A stretch of DNA of 64,000 nucleotides from Amblyornis subalaris (Eukaryota; Chordata; Aves; Passeriformes; Ptilonorhynchidae): positions 831,895-895,894 of the forward strand of contig JACAXG010000053.1 of NCBI GenBank assembly GCA_018881555.1, in the 5' to 3' direction. The position numbers were made by a program, and so were the translations under genes. Positions 36,801 through 50,192 of this stretch are shown piece after piece. The notes beneath the pieces were generated by a model. The model saw nothing but the letters and a program-made list of their open reading frames with translations, ran no database searches and was not told the origin of the DNA. The number at the start of each line of letters is the position of its first letter. Within the stretch, counting starts at the first letter, position 1.

Positions 36801-37588
36801 ATAATCATCATAACTAGGTGACACCCTCTTGGTTACACGGGGAATTAACAAAATGTTTAGTCCCTGCTTTCACCATCAGCTCATTTCACTTAATCCCCAG
36901 AGTAAGTAAATAGAAATGCAAAACTTTTATTCACGTGTTGGAGGTGAAGGCTGAGACAGTCTGTGCTCTGCTTCTCTCCTTTCTAATTAACATTCACTTC
37001 TGATTTAGTGCAGTGAATTTGTTAGTTTGAACTTGCTCATGGGAACTTGATCCTCTAAAAGGAAGTTACAAGTGTCTCTGCTGGTTACTTTGGTGTGCTT
37101 TTATTTTTCCCCTTTTGCTGCTCCTAGGAAGATGACAAGTTTTTTTTTAATCAATTGTTCATTTAATTGTGAATCTTATGCTTAATTTGTGGTATTAATA
37201 AATAAGAGCAACTCTAATGAAGAAGGGCATTATTTTCTTTTTCCTGTTGGCAGGTGGAATAGATTATATGATAAAAAGAAAGAACTAGATGTTTCAGGAG
37301 ATTTGTTATGAAGTTTTAGCAAGGACCTAATGAATTTTCAATGTGTAGACAAAATTGTAACTTCAGCTCTGGAGTTAAATGAAGTGTGGGCATGTGTTTG
37401 TTTTATGGTGGTTTTAGTTTACATAATTTTTTAAAGAAAATATAGAACATTTTTAGTGAATTAAATTGCTCACAAAAATTGTATTTAACTTTTCCACAAT
37501 GTAAGTGTTATGATTATTTACTTCGAGGTTGTTTCAGCACCAATGTACAATCAGTGTTTCTTTCTTTTTTTTGTTTTTGATACTCTAG
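30871..37588. other. Non-coding AT-rich stretch
   Basis: About 6.7 kb with no recognised transposon or gene. It contains poly-T and poly-A runs (for example 31149-31158, 33211-33230 and 33767-33780). Open frames of about 100-110 codons at 31822-32157 (+) and 34601-34912 (-) have no family resemblance. If the 37.6 kb exon is real, this would be upstream intron. Confidence 0.5.
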
Positions 37589-37699
<111 letters not shown>

Positions 37700-38319
37700 T
37701 AAATATTTATCTCTGTGGTTACAATGTGGCTTGGAAAGAAGTGCTTAATGTTTGCAAGTATCTACTAGGATGTTGTTATGGTGGTTTGGAACATAGTTAA
37801 GAGGATTTCAAATTCTGCAGCAAACNACAGTTGTCGGCTTCTGTATACTTTTTGATTATTGTATCATGTGGACTTGATGAAAAAAAAATCAGATATATAA
37901 TGTTAAATGAATATAACCATTCATTTGCTGAAGGAAAGTTATTCCCAGAACTATTTAACTTACATAAAAGACTGTGTTACAGTCAGTGTTGTTGAGTTTC
38001 TGGATTTATCTGTTTGACTATATAGTTTGGGAAATTAAGATCATAGAGTTTGGTTTTAAACAACAACAAATAGATCAAACACATTAAATTTAATAACCAT
38101 TGCTTTAAAGGGATACCTCATATGTGATTGAAGAGTTTAATTCAGCAAAGAAAATGGAGTCAGTACTCAGACAGTTGAGTAGTTTGGAGTTCATTTTTTC
38201 TCTGTCACCCTGAAATTCTAGTTTTTCTCTGTTTGACTTTTCATTGCATAATGAAAAAAAAAATAGGATACTACTTCTGCAAATTATCTTGCTGTATGGC
38301 ACTAAAGAAAACTAAATCC

Positions 38320-38381
38320 TTAATGAAAGTCTTAATTCCATGTTGGTGGATTAATGAAAGTCTTAATCCCATGTTGATTGA
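38320..38381. repeat. 31-bp tandem duplication (2 copies)
   Basis: Two adjacent units, TTAATGAAAGTCTTAATtCC followed by ATGTTGgTgGA, then the same with TTAATcCC and ATGTTGaTtGA. They differ at a few positions. This is a recent local duplication with limited divergence. Confidence 0.9.
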
Positions 38382-39499
38382 ATTAGTTAATTAGGTTTGT
38401 TGTTAGTAGTAATTTTCCTTTTGGCATTGGAGTGTTTTAGGTAGCTTTTGTTGTGCTGTTCCGGCAGTCTGATTTATTTGTGTATTTTGGTTGGTAGCAG
38501 TTGTAAACTGGTGCTTGGGGAGAACACAGGTCTTTATACATTTCTGGCAACATCTTAAATTATACCTTGTATTTTCAATGGATTACATTTGTAATACAGA
38601 ATGAAACAGATTATGTCTCAAATATTTTAGTGGCTGGAAATGTTGATGTAGAGAAGGAAAATAAGGAGTACTATTACAAAGTGAGATATTCCTCAATGAA
38701 AGATTGAGATTAAACTATATTTGGGGTTATTTAAAATCAAGAAAACTGAAATACACAGACTGTGTGCAGAGCAAAGGAGCTGGCGATGGGTTGATGTGTT
38801 TATAGGACGCTGAAGCCTAGACAGATGATACAGGTATCCTTTGAATGTGTCTGGCTAAGATTGTTCTGTTTGATTAAGATTTAATACTTGTAAGCTTTAA
38901 ATCAAGGCCCCTTAATCAAAATTTAGTACAAACATTATTGATCATCTTAAAGTAAATTTTACAAAGACATCCATTTTTAAGAACTAAAAAAATGTCCAGC
39001 CATCACCTGTTACTTGAAAGTGACAATAATAAGTTGGGTTGTCTTTGCATTTTATTTCATAATATTTTGCCTGTATCATCTTCATCTGATTAACCAATGC
39101 AAGGAAAAGTGGTAAATATACAATTTAATTTATGTTTGGGAAAGTAATATAATTGCTGTCCAGCAAAAGAAAAAAAAAATACAAAACTTTTCAAGATTTA
39201 TAGAACATGTTCTCATCCTGATGCTGTAATAAAAAGAAAAAACTATAATGGAAATCTTTGGATCATACCTTAGGGTAACATGAGATTCNTGATGGTTTTG
39301 TGTGAGATCTGCTTATCCTATATAAAGCTCCAATTAGATGTATCAAGGAGGGGGCAGTTTGTCATACTGTGCGTGCAAAGGAAAAACCTCTGATCTACTG
39401 AAATCTCAGATCTTTCTGCCTTTGGTCATGCTGCTTTATGATTTTAGATTTGAAGAACTTCCTCAGTGATAGGTGGAATGCAGTAAGGTCTGATGGTGC

Positions 39500-39541
39500 T
39501 TGGTTTGCTTTTGTTGTTGTTTGGTTTGATTTGGTTTGGCT
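39500..39541. repeat. T/G-rich repeat (TTTGG-like)
   Basis: Repeated GGTTTG steps with TTGTTGTTG between them. Low-complexity sequence. Confidence 0.8.
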
Positions 39542-40119
39542 TCATGTGGGTTCTTTTTTCCTCCCTTGGGTGCTCAGAAGGCCTATTTTTGCAATCCTGA
39601 AGGATTTCTATAAAGAAAACCTTATTTACTTTAGCAGAAGTTTTGATAAAATAAGATTGACTTGTCTGTACTGTGAAAATATAAATGGTTTCCTAAAGCT
39701 AGTGCAACTCGTAACTGGAAGTAGGAAAAAAAATCAACTTGGAAAGTAGAACTTTAGTTTTATGTGAACATATTAACCAGAGGCAGAGCATGGTGAGGGC
39801 ATGGTTTATATCTCTTCAGTAAGTTCTACTTGTGAGTGCATTTTGTCCTTGAAATGTTGGCATGAAACCAAAACAAATAGTGAAAAAGAAAAAAAAAAAA
39901 GAATTTTATACTCATGAGTTGTTATAAATATGGAGTAGTAATATCCACCTTTTTGAGATGTATTGCTTTACTTCCTTCTCTGTTATGAATTTCAGCAATG
40001 TAATAAAGAAGTTGTTGCATTAATATGATAAATAGTTATTCTAAGTGTGACTTATTCCTTCCAGTTCACTTTTTTTGAGCTTATTTCTGAGCACCAAACC
40101 TAAAATCACAGGTCTCGTG

Positions 40120-40232
40120 TTCTTTATATATTTATTTAGTCTATTAATACATTTTCATATATATTATATATTAAAATATATTTATTAAATATATATTATT
40201 ATATATTTTAATGTTTATTTTATTTATTCATT
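40120..40232. repeat. AT-only palindromic region
   Basis: Nearly pure A+T with nested inverted repeats: ATATATTATATATTAAAATATATTTATTAAATATATATTATTATATATTTTAAT. The TTAAAATATATTTA and TAAATATATAT/ATATATTTTAA elements can pair with one another to form a cruciform. It is typical of an unstable AT-rich microsatellite-like segment. Confidence 0.8.
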
Positions 40233-42081
40233 ATTTAATGTTAAAAAGAGCTCTGTCCTTGAAAATACATCTTTTCAATACTGTCAGTTGGGTTTTTCCT
40301 GCTAAACTACTTCACCACTTTTCTAAGTTTTTTCTATCAGCTGTGCTAATAAGATAGTGATTAATAAAAGTATGTGTTTCTCTATCTGGTAGAAGTACAT
40401 TTCCAACCACTTCTCTGATCTGTCAGGAGCATGGAAACCTAACTTCAGAAAGTCAGTGGTTCTAAAAATGGATAGCAATTCTGACTGTCTGTTGGCTTTC
40501 AGGACTGAAGTTATATCGAATAATCAGCTATATGTGAAAAAAAGTGAGGATCAACATAGTATCCTTGGTTTTGTTTGTTTGAAAAGAAGGTTAAAAAGAC
40601 TTTGTAATAGAACAAATCTTGGGTTGTGCTGCATTGGATTAGATCTCTGATCATGAGAGCGGTCATTATGCAAAGCACTTAAATTAAATTACTTGAAGGC
40701 AGTCCTTGAATCTTTGTACCACTGTGTGCTATTAATCAGTTAAATAAAATAATATGGGGAATAAAGNGAACAGTATTAATCAAATATTTATTACATTAGC
40801 CAGAAAACATGCTTTAAATTAGCTTGCTCACAGCTGTGCAACCTACGTGTTTAACACTTTGTCTTGTATGGATGATTGTGTTTCTATCTGACAAAAGATA
40901 AANTTTTTTTTCCAGTTAATATTTTAAATAAGTTCTGAACAGTTTCAAGTTACTCTTTAATACATATTGGGTTTCTTTTACATTTAGAGTATGTGATAAC
41001 TGTGCTTGTTACATGAGTTGATGAGATGGGTGAGCAGTTGTAGTAACAATTCCATTACTAAATACAGATGATGCAAGAAACTTCTTCCTAATCCATGTAT
41101 GCAAAAGATAAGGCGTAAGCACACCTTAACTTTTTTGTGTCAATTATAGTTGAGTATACAACACTTAAAAGTTTTAATGCCTTCTCAAGAAAGAAAGAAA
41201 AGATTCTTTGCCTTAAGCTTTGCTGTTCCAACCACTGACTTCACAGTGGACATCATCTTTATTAAGTGGGTGTTTTAGGTATTCAGTGAAGTCTCCGTGA
41301 ACTGGAGAGGCTTCAGAGCCTGAAGTAGTAACTGCAAAGATGAACTTTCATTTGGGTATAACAGATTTCAGATAAGATCTGCTGAATGGGAAGCTGACTC
41401 TTGCACTACTTCTCAGCTTCTTTAAATATCTTAAAGCATCTTCCTTCATGAAACCATTCCTTTGTCTGATCACTGTGATCTGCTTGATGCAAAGGAAGAA
41501 TAAATACTTAAAGCCTACATATTTTGATTTGTTCAGCACATGGTTTTACAGGAATTGATTTAAACTTCAAAAATTTAGAAAATAATGCCTGTTTCCTAGC
41601 ATGAAGCCAAATATGTGATATGCCTAAAAAGTGTGTAGATTTACTTTTTGTGCAGTTCAGTTCGGTCCTTGATAGTATTTTGAGAACTTTATGGTAATGC
41701 ATTTCTAAATGTTTTCCTTTCAGTGATTTTCCCTGAAAGTATCCAGTTTTATCGTTTGAACTAAATTGTTGACTTTTTTTTTTTTTAGTCATGTGGTTTT
41801 ACATCCATAGAAACTTAGGTTTCTAAAAGTCTCTTCTTTACAGGTTGAATGGTATTTGATCACTTACTTGTGGTGAATAGAGTTTTGGCTTATGAATTAT
41901 TTAATGTTCATCAAAGAGGAAGTAGGTTAGGAAAGAGAGCCTCATGCTGATGCATACGGACTTTTTTCCCTATAATATATATGTTAAATGAAATGCCTGA
42001 ACACTGCATTGCCATCTGGTGGTTTTTTCCAAGGATGCTGAATAGGCAGAAGAAAAAAAAAGGTTTTGGATGTCTTTTTCT

Positions 42082-42152
42082 TAAAAAACAAAAATAAAAG
42101 AAAATCAAAAACAAACAAAAACCCCCAAACAACAAACCAAAACCAAACAAAT
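42082..42152. repeat. A/C-rich low-complexity tract
   Basis: AAAACAAAAATAAAAG, then CAAAAACAAACAAAAACCCCC and CAAACCAAAACCAAAC. It is similar in type to the tracts at 8.8 and 53.4 kb. Confidence 0.9.
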
Positions 42153-43277
42153 CTGGTAAAAGGGAAAATGTGGGAAAAAGTATGAAAAGAGATTTCATTA
42201 CATAAAACAATCATGAGCTGATCAGTATATTCAGGCAGTATTAGTGTATTTTCTTTTTTCACAGTCAGATTGCCTAATAACAGTCTCGTGTTGCCATGTA
42301 TGAAAAGAGGTAAGAGTTGTTATTACTGCCTCTAGTTCTCTGCTTTTCTACACATTATTTTGCATTATGAGTTAATTAATATTCTGTGTTCAGTTCTGAT
42401 ATCATGAATAGAAATTTTCTTTTCTAGATTAAATTTTTTCTATGATGGAATAATTTAACAAGGACAAGGACAAGCAAGGACAATCTTTCCCATGATGGGT
42501 TATTGGGATATGTATGGGATTCTTCACATCATTATGATGAGATTAAAGTCTAGATGTGTATTTTTGTCATGTAGCAAAATATTACTTCTCTTTTTAATGT
42601 CTAGTATTTTTATGCCTTAGCTATTATTAGTCAATATGGGTGGTTCTTGTTGTTGTACTTGCATGGAAGATTACTATTATGAAAAAAAGATAGTAAAGAC
42701 TTTGACACTACAGTGGTATTTCTGAATTTTATTGTGTTTTTGTGGGAGCCAAATATGAATTTTAATGAGGTAAAAATAATTTAAGAATTCTTAGTTCTAA
42801 AACTAGTGGGATTCTGAGGAACAGACTGGAAATATATGCTAAAATCTCAAGTAGTAATTCTGTTTGACAAATGCAATACCTTTTAAGAATTATAAAAAGA
42901 TACTTTTTCTAAATTATGACCATCTATGAATTTTTATGAATTCTTGCTCATGAAAGAATAAGTATATTTTAGAGAACAATAACAGACTTATAAAGCATAT
43001 CTCTGCATAAACAAGACAGCTTCTGGTTTTTGACTTTTTTTTTAAAACTGAAAAAGGANCATGTGATCTGTGCAATGTGGGCCTTAACATCTGCAAAGCC
43101 AAGGTTTTACACCTCGTAAGGAATGTCATAATGAGAGCTCAACCCTTTAATTAAAAAGTAAGCAAGGAATATAAGTCAAGACAGTATACGAACTCTTTGA
43201 AGCTAGGAAGAATTTTTGAATTTGCTTTACTCATTTGTACTTAATACTTGAATGTCACTATTTTACAGAAAATAATT

Positions 43278-43303
43278 ATTTTTATATATGTATGTATATA
43301 CAC
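43278..43303. repeat. Short TATG/TA-rich repeat
   Basis: TTTTTATATATGTATGTATATACAC. Simple AT-rich slippage sequence. Confidence 0.7.
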
Positions 43304-45225
43304 AAGCCACCTTACATGGCAAACCCACTTTGAGAAATTGCACATAATTAAGTGCAAAGGCTTAGCAGAGGTCTGATACCCACTATTTGAGTATTTGTAT
43401 TTTTAATTTATTTTTTATAATCCTTTCAGGTGAGATTTAGTGTCCTAATTGTGAAGTACTGTTCTTAGTATCTTTCTTTCAGTAACTCCATTCTGTTTTT
43501 CATTTTGCTTGTGTTTTAGTTGCCTAAGTATTTTCCTTTTGGATTCTTTTCAAAAGATAATTAGTTGATGGATGTCGTAATGAATCTGGTATGCACTGAA
43601 GAGTAATAAGTTGGTGCAAAAATAAATTAATATATCTGTTGTTCTTTTTCTTATACAATTTATAAGCAGAACACTCACATATACAGTACTCCAGGTACTC
43701 TGAGCTTGGAGCAAAGCAATTAGAGCAAATGAAGAATATACTTCTTGTAAACTATAGGAGTTTATGTCAATTGATATTAATGGCTCCTAGCTGTTGTTTT
43801 CACTTGGTTACAGAATGTTAGTTTTCCATTATTAATTGATGAGACCTGTGGCTTGTTGGGTGGTTACACAGAACCTGAAATAATATTTAGAGTCTATCTC
43901 TGTCTATTTGATGTACCAGATTAACTTCCATGAGCAATGACTTTTTAAACTGGAACAATCAAGACTATTGTTATTACTATGAAAACCTTTTTTCTATCTC
44001 TCTGTCTGATGACAGGAAGAAAAAGTATAGTGAATTTCAGGCCTAAGCAAATACGTGTGTACCTTTCTTATTGCACTGGGGAACGGGAATATTTTAGCAT
44101 CGTGACCTGATTAAGAAGTGAACCTTGCTTCTTATGAGGATTGTTTCAAAAGACTCATTTTGAATTGGCATATAAATATGCAGCCTAGTTTATGGTTGTA
44201 GCTCTGGGACTGAATGGAGAAAACTCTGTGAAATATTTTTCTTTTGGAGGGAGAAGAGAGACAAAGATGAGGCTGAAGCTTTACAGTTAAAAACACAATA
44301 GAGATAAACAGAAATCCTTGTTGTTCATTCTCAGACAACTTTCTTATATTGCAATGTATCGATTCATTCCATATTGATTTTATTGACACTAATATTCTTC
44401 TGAGTTTTATCCTAAGAATAAAAGATGTTTTAGTTTATTTTTACACCTGTTTCCTTTTGATTTAAAGATNGTTATTCTTCCACATTTTAATGTGTAGTAG
44501 AAATCGATGTTTAATTTTTAATGTTAAAACTTCCTCTTCATAGTTGAAGAATTCATTAACTGGATGTATCCACTTTCTTGGATTTTGCCTAATTACTCTA
44601 CTAGATGTAGTTGTGTGTCAGTGGAGGAGGGAGTTACTTGCTTTCTTCCTTGCACATTTCTTTGAAAGATAGAAAATCTTCAAAAGCAGTACCCTTGAAT
44701 ATACAGTAATGGGGTCAACTGAGATGAATGATTTCTTATGCTTGCTGGGAGGGAGGCCTAGATGATCTAGAGATGCAAAGACTGTGTAAATGCTCTGCCT
44801 CTTTCTTCAACACTTTCACTCTTTGTCCTGAACTTTAGCTGTCTATTGGAGAGAATTGTGAGACCTCCTGGAATTAATATAACCCACAGAAAACTTTTAC
44901 AGCTTGCTATTACTACATGGCACCAGGTTGTCAGAAGAGCAATTAGTGTCCTTTAGCACCTTATTTAAACATCAAAAGTATCCATATGCCCATCCTGCAG
45001 CAATTCTGACAAAGCCATTTACACCAATTTTTGTATTATCCTCAACTTCTCTCTTAATTTATGGAGGTAAATCCCTACCTGATTATTGTTAGGAGAAATG
45101 GTATGATTGGCTATTTGTGAATCAAGAGATACTGGAAGAAAGTAGGAGTGAAGAATTAAATTATTTAGGAAATTTTTGCATATTCGGGAAATTAGAGAGT
45201 TTCTTTAGTATATGGCTTTGAACCT

Positions 45226-45242
45226 GTTTGTTTGTTTGTTTA
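45226..45242. repeat. (TTTG)n short repeat
   Basis: Four TTTG tetramers in a row. Simple slippage repeat. Confidence 0.85.
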
Positions 45243-46911
45243 TGCCAACCGTATATGGGAAGCATTAGTTCTTTTAAAAAAATGTTTATTTAGCTACAGA
45301 ATGTTGCATGTGTTGCATTGCTGTGAAGCAATTTTCAATGTACAGTTTTCATCTGAAAAATGCTGAATGATAATCTTGCNGGAACACTAAGTTTTGTTAG
45401 TGAGCTTAAACTGTGCTTGGCTGTGGGGATGGTTTGGCTCCAATGGTCTCTACTCTGCTTTTGTGAGCTAAGGATGCTGTTCAATATGTCAGATGAACAG
45501 CAAATATGAGGATTGTGTACTGTGGGGTGGAGGGGAGACTGTATTATAAGGAAAGAAAGAAATATAATTCTCTTCCACTGGAGGATTTGGGCAATAAGGA
45601 ATGACTGCATCTTAAGCATAAATCCTTTGTGACACATTACTTATTTTGGAGACACTGTGAAAGCAGTAACTGTTACTTGTCCTGTGAGCATTTATGAACA
45701 GGATGGCTGGCATTTTAAAAATAGTTATATGACCTTTTGTTGTTGCTAGGATCCGTCCTGATACTTTTCAGAGTCCTGGGAGATTGTGAATAATACCACA
45801 GTATGTGAAAGGACTGTCTGTGTTTTAGCAAAGGGTCAATGTTTTATAGTGTGCAATATNTATTAAGAAATGACTAATGATAGTAAAGGAGTCAAAACAA
45901 AATCTGAAGCCAAAAGGACAGTAATAGATATTCTTACATAGTTCGGTCATTGAGTTTTAGTAGCTGCTTAGGATGACTCTCCACTTCCACATCCCTGTTT
46001 TCCCTGGGGAATCATTAGTGGTTGTTTCACTGATTGGCATCTGTTGGCAAATGGCCTAAAAGATTTAAAAGAGCAAGTGACCTTTGATCAGAAATCACTG
46101 TTGCGGAAGATTTATTTATTTGAATGTTATCCTGTCAATTTTATGTAGAATAATGACTGTGGAGAATAAGGAGACAAAAAACCCTCAAGGACAAGTAATG
46201 GCCATCTGATATATTTGTCTTTTTTATTTAAGTGTGCTCAGTTGTGAAATATTATTAAAATATAGAAATAAGAGCCATGATAGTAAGTTCTGCCCATTAG
46301 AATGTATTTTGTTGTTAAACTTAAAGGAAATTAAAATTGATGAAATATGTCCTATTAAAATACTTCCTGACTTGCTCTTCCTGAATGATGGAGGGAGAAA
46401 GTTCCATCAGTGCTGCATACACAGATAAATGGGAACCAACTTAGCATGAAAAGAAGAGGTCGTCCTTTAGGCTGCAATTCTGAAATCTTCAGCCGTTCTT
46501 GCTCAGAGTTCTTTTTGCTGTTGTGGTGTACTTCAAAAGCAGAATGCACGAGCTATTTTGAAATTTATATTTTTATAATTTTTTTCAAAGTATTTTTTTG
46601 CAATTATAAGGAGAATTATCAGACTGCTGTAGTGGTAAATTACAACACAATTATGTTAGTTGAGAGATGAGTGCTCCTTTAATTTCATCACCTTGCTCTG
46701 AATGCATAACTCATTTCAGGAAACCATTTCGTTGATTGTACAGATGCAAAGTAGTCAATTGTGTTGAAGCAATCTGAAAATTCATTTGGAGTTGCCCACT
46801 TCCACAAATGAGTCTTTCTCATCCTTGACAAAAAGGAGCAGCTTTTATTCTCTTTTAAATCAATTTTAATTCCACTTAAAATGCTTCGGGTCGATAATTC
46901 CAGTTTTGGTG

Positions 46912-47015
46912 ACAGAATCATTTGGGTTGGAAGTGAACACTAAAGATCATCTAGTGCAACCCCCTTGGTTCAAGCAATGGTAGCTACAGCAGGTTGCTTT
47001 GGTCTGTGTGCAGTT
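46912..47015 (-). mobile_element. CR1 LINE 3' end, old copy
   Basis: On the + strand it reads CAGAATCATTTGGGTTGGAAGTGA, then ACTAAAGATCATCTAGTGCAACCCCC and CTACAGCAGGTTGCTTTGGTC. These are the reverse-complement CR1 tail blocks in the right order, with several substitutions. Similarity fades after about 47015, though weak traces may run to about 47150. Non-coding and older than the 24.0 kb copy. Confidence 0.8.
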
Positions 47016-50000
47016 GAATTAAGTGTCATTTTCCAAGGAATTTAGGAAAACCTCCTAAAAGCTATATGTACATGCAGCAGATCCTTGATTTTTCCAAATA
47101 AGAATTTCCCTAAACATATCTCTCATCATGAGTTGCCTCGTCTCCCAGTGGAAACTGTGACATGTTTAGGTTGGTAGTTTTGAATTGCTTTAATGTGGAG
47201 TTGTAACATATCAAAGAAACACCTATAGTTATTGACATGTCAGGTTCTAAAATTTGACTTATCTGCAAACAGCATTAGTTCAAGTTGCTTGGTACCTGTT
47301 CAGAATGTTCCATTTCTTTCACAATAATATTAGGTATTTCTTGGAAACTATAAATACATTGAAACTCTACTGAAATGTGAGACAATAAATGAGGCATGTG
47401 TGAAGATGCATGAAAAAATGAAAATTTGTGATGTGTATTTTACCATGGCCTTGCTTCCTCACTTTTAATCATAGTTAATATGCTTATTAATACTAGGAAC
47501 ATACTATTTTTCTTATGGCAAAAGNATTTGGCTAGTGCTGGGCATTCTACCTTCATACATTTTTGTATAATTCAGTACCATATTTTTTTTAAATGAGGTT
47601 GTTCATAGTAAATAAAACTAAGACAGTGACTTGGGATGTTAAAAATTAAAGAGCATGCTATAACCTACACAACTTTCGAGAAAACCAGCAACTTACACGG
47701 CTTGGCCAGGTCAGAAGAGCGCAGCCAGCAATGAAGCTGTTGTTAATGATATTTTTTAAAAAAGTACAAGGTAGACTTATCTTAAATTCCAAATTTTCTG
47801 CTGAATGTCATTGGCAATATAACCCAGAGTGAATTCTGAAGGCAAAACAGAGAGACAGGCAAGGAGTAATGCCAAATCCCTGTATGTGTATGCAGTGATA
47901 TCTGTGCTGTGAGGGAAGGCTCTGTTCCTTCCCAGGGATCGTGGAGCCTATAGAGATGCTGTTAGGCTTTTACACAGGTGATTGCTGGGGTGCAACACAG
48001 CAAAAGAGGAGAGGAAGCATGGAGCTACAGTGCCAACCTCTGAGCCCTTTCTAATCAAACAGTCTCAGCCAGGTATGAGAATGAGTCAAGCTGCCTTTTC
48101 TAGAAGTGGCTATTGCATACCTCGTGGGTTCACAGGGGGCAGGCCAGGATGGAGGCCAGNGGGTGCCNTNGTTTCATTCTGCTGTGTGTGCCAGGCCACT
48201 TTGCACACTTTGCAACAAAATCACCTTTTTGTATTGTATGTTTATTTTTGCCATTGGCAGTGTTTTAAATGTAATTTATATTTTTGTTGTTTGAGAGACA
48301 AAATAAAATTTTTCACTTCATATTTTTCTAGGAAATTGAATAAAGGTCAATAACAGGATGTTCTAGTTGGGTAATAAACATTTTTTGAAACAATTATTCA
48401 GCAGAAATGCTAGCTGTTATGAGTTTACAAATATGCATGCTTTCATTTTTTAGTGTACTACTTGCTGTGAATTTTTAGCAAAATGGGACTATTATTGGAT
48501 GAAGCAGGAAGCTTAAAATGACAGAAAGCCTGAAAAGAAAACATGGCAAGCCGTGTTCGTTAGAAAATGTATTTTTATTGTGAGAAGTAGCTGTCATGTC
48601 AAGGAGAGAAGGAACAATTTGCTTTAGGATTTAGGTGATTAGGAATAATAGAATAGGATGGATTATATTTTTTAATTATAATATTTTTTCTATGTCTATT
48701 TGAAATATATACCATAAATCACACTTAAAAGTAATTAATATGTAAGATTTGAGGTTAAGGAAAACACCTATGACATCATTTTCTCAAATTTTCAAACTAA
48801 ACACATTTATGACAAACATGAATAAATTAATAAATTTTATTGATTCCCTTGAAATAACCACTGTTACTGTTATCCGAACCTTTTTTCTTTTAATTCCTAC
48901 TTAAATTATCAGAAGTCTGATACAGATAATGAGGTAGTAAGAAAAAATAGCTTGGACAGGGTGTTATTTAACAACCTAAAAATTTATCAGTAAGAGTTTG
49001 CTCAACAGTGCATCAAAATGCAAGGTCATTGCCCACACACTTGCACCAACGAAAAAAAAAAAAAAGAAAGAAAAACTAGTGGATAATTTTTTGGATCTAA
49101 GTGACTGAATCCTAGTGTGATTACACTTTTACAATGCCTCGGGAAGCTGTTAGCCTTCCTTCACAATAAGACTCCATGAAAAAGCAGCTGTCCTTACTAT
49201 CATCTGACTAGTGTTGTGCTATCTGTAGTTCAGGGCAAACTGGAAGGAAATGAAATTTTATGCATATTTAACTAGGTGGACTGCTTTATTCATTCGTGAC
49301 TGTGTTTCAATTTGTCACTGCTAAGTAATGCATGTGTAATAAACCTTTGCATTTCAAAGTACCTGGTACAATTCTCATACATGTACAAAGCCAGCATGTT
49401 TTGTGTGTGTTTGGTATTGAAGACAGTTATGTTGAAATGCTGCTCTTCATACCAAATCTACAGTAGATGCTGCATGTAGAATCTGTGATTTTTGTACCTA
49501 CAAATCTTACAAAAAACTAATCCTCTGCTTTCAGAGAGGATTAGTTATTCATTTCCAATTATGCTTGAACAAGATCTTTCAGTAGAGTTGCTTTCTCACT
49601 GTAAAAATGTTTTGTGTTTGAAACACGTCAATTTTTTTTTTTTTCTGGTAAGTTATGAGATCCAAAGAAAATACTGAAGTCCTGTGCCAAGTCTCTAGAA
49701 TGAATAACTTTTTTTTTGTTTGATTCATTGGTTGGTTTTAGTTGTTCTCTATGACTCCATCTTTCACTAAAAATTAGATAAGAAAGAAATTCATGTTCCA
49801 TAGTACTTTTGAGTCTTTTTCTCATTTCCTTCCTTCCATATAGATATACAAGATGAAATATGTAACAGGGTAAGGTAGTTTCCCATCACTGGACAGCAAA
49901 TTGTTAGATGTTCCTGGTCTAAGAAACTCAAGAAAGGGCTTAAAAGCTGTTTCTCGGTGCCAAGATACATTCGTCAGCTTCAAAATATTGTCAATTGTGG

Positions 50001-50192
50001 TCAACAGAGAGAGTTTCTGTCTGCCACACATAATTTCCTATGTAGCTGTAGACAGTGCAACAACCATCCTCGCCAAAAACATTGCTGTTGAGGATTTTAT
50101 ATCCGAGTTCTGAATTATGTTTTCTGATAGACGCAGTTGCAAATGTTAGTCATGTATATAGGGACTCTTGTAAGTGAACTACTGTGACAAGC
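47016..50192. other. Non-coding stretch
   Basis: Mostly AT-rich. A moderately GC-richer part at about 47.92-48.22 kb is followed by AATAAA-like signals near 48300 and 48341, and has a 123-codon open frame (47982-48353). That frame carries three Ns and shows no domain, so coding is not supported. A poly-A run (49050-49065) and poly-T runs (49632-49644 and 49709-49718) are also present. Confidence 0.5.

Noticed and set aside
44745..44780. CTAGATGATCTAGAGATGC as a CR1 scrap
   Set aside because: A single short resemblance without neighbouring CR1 blocks.
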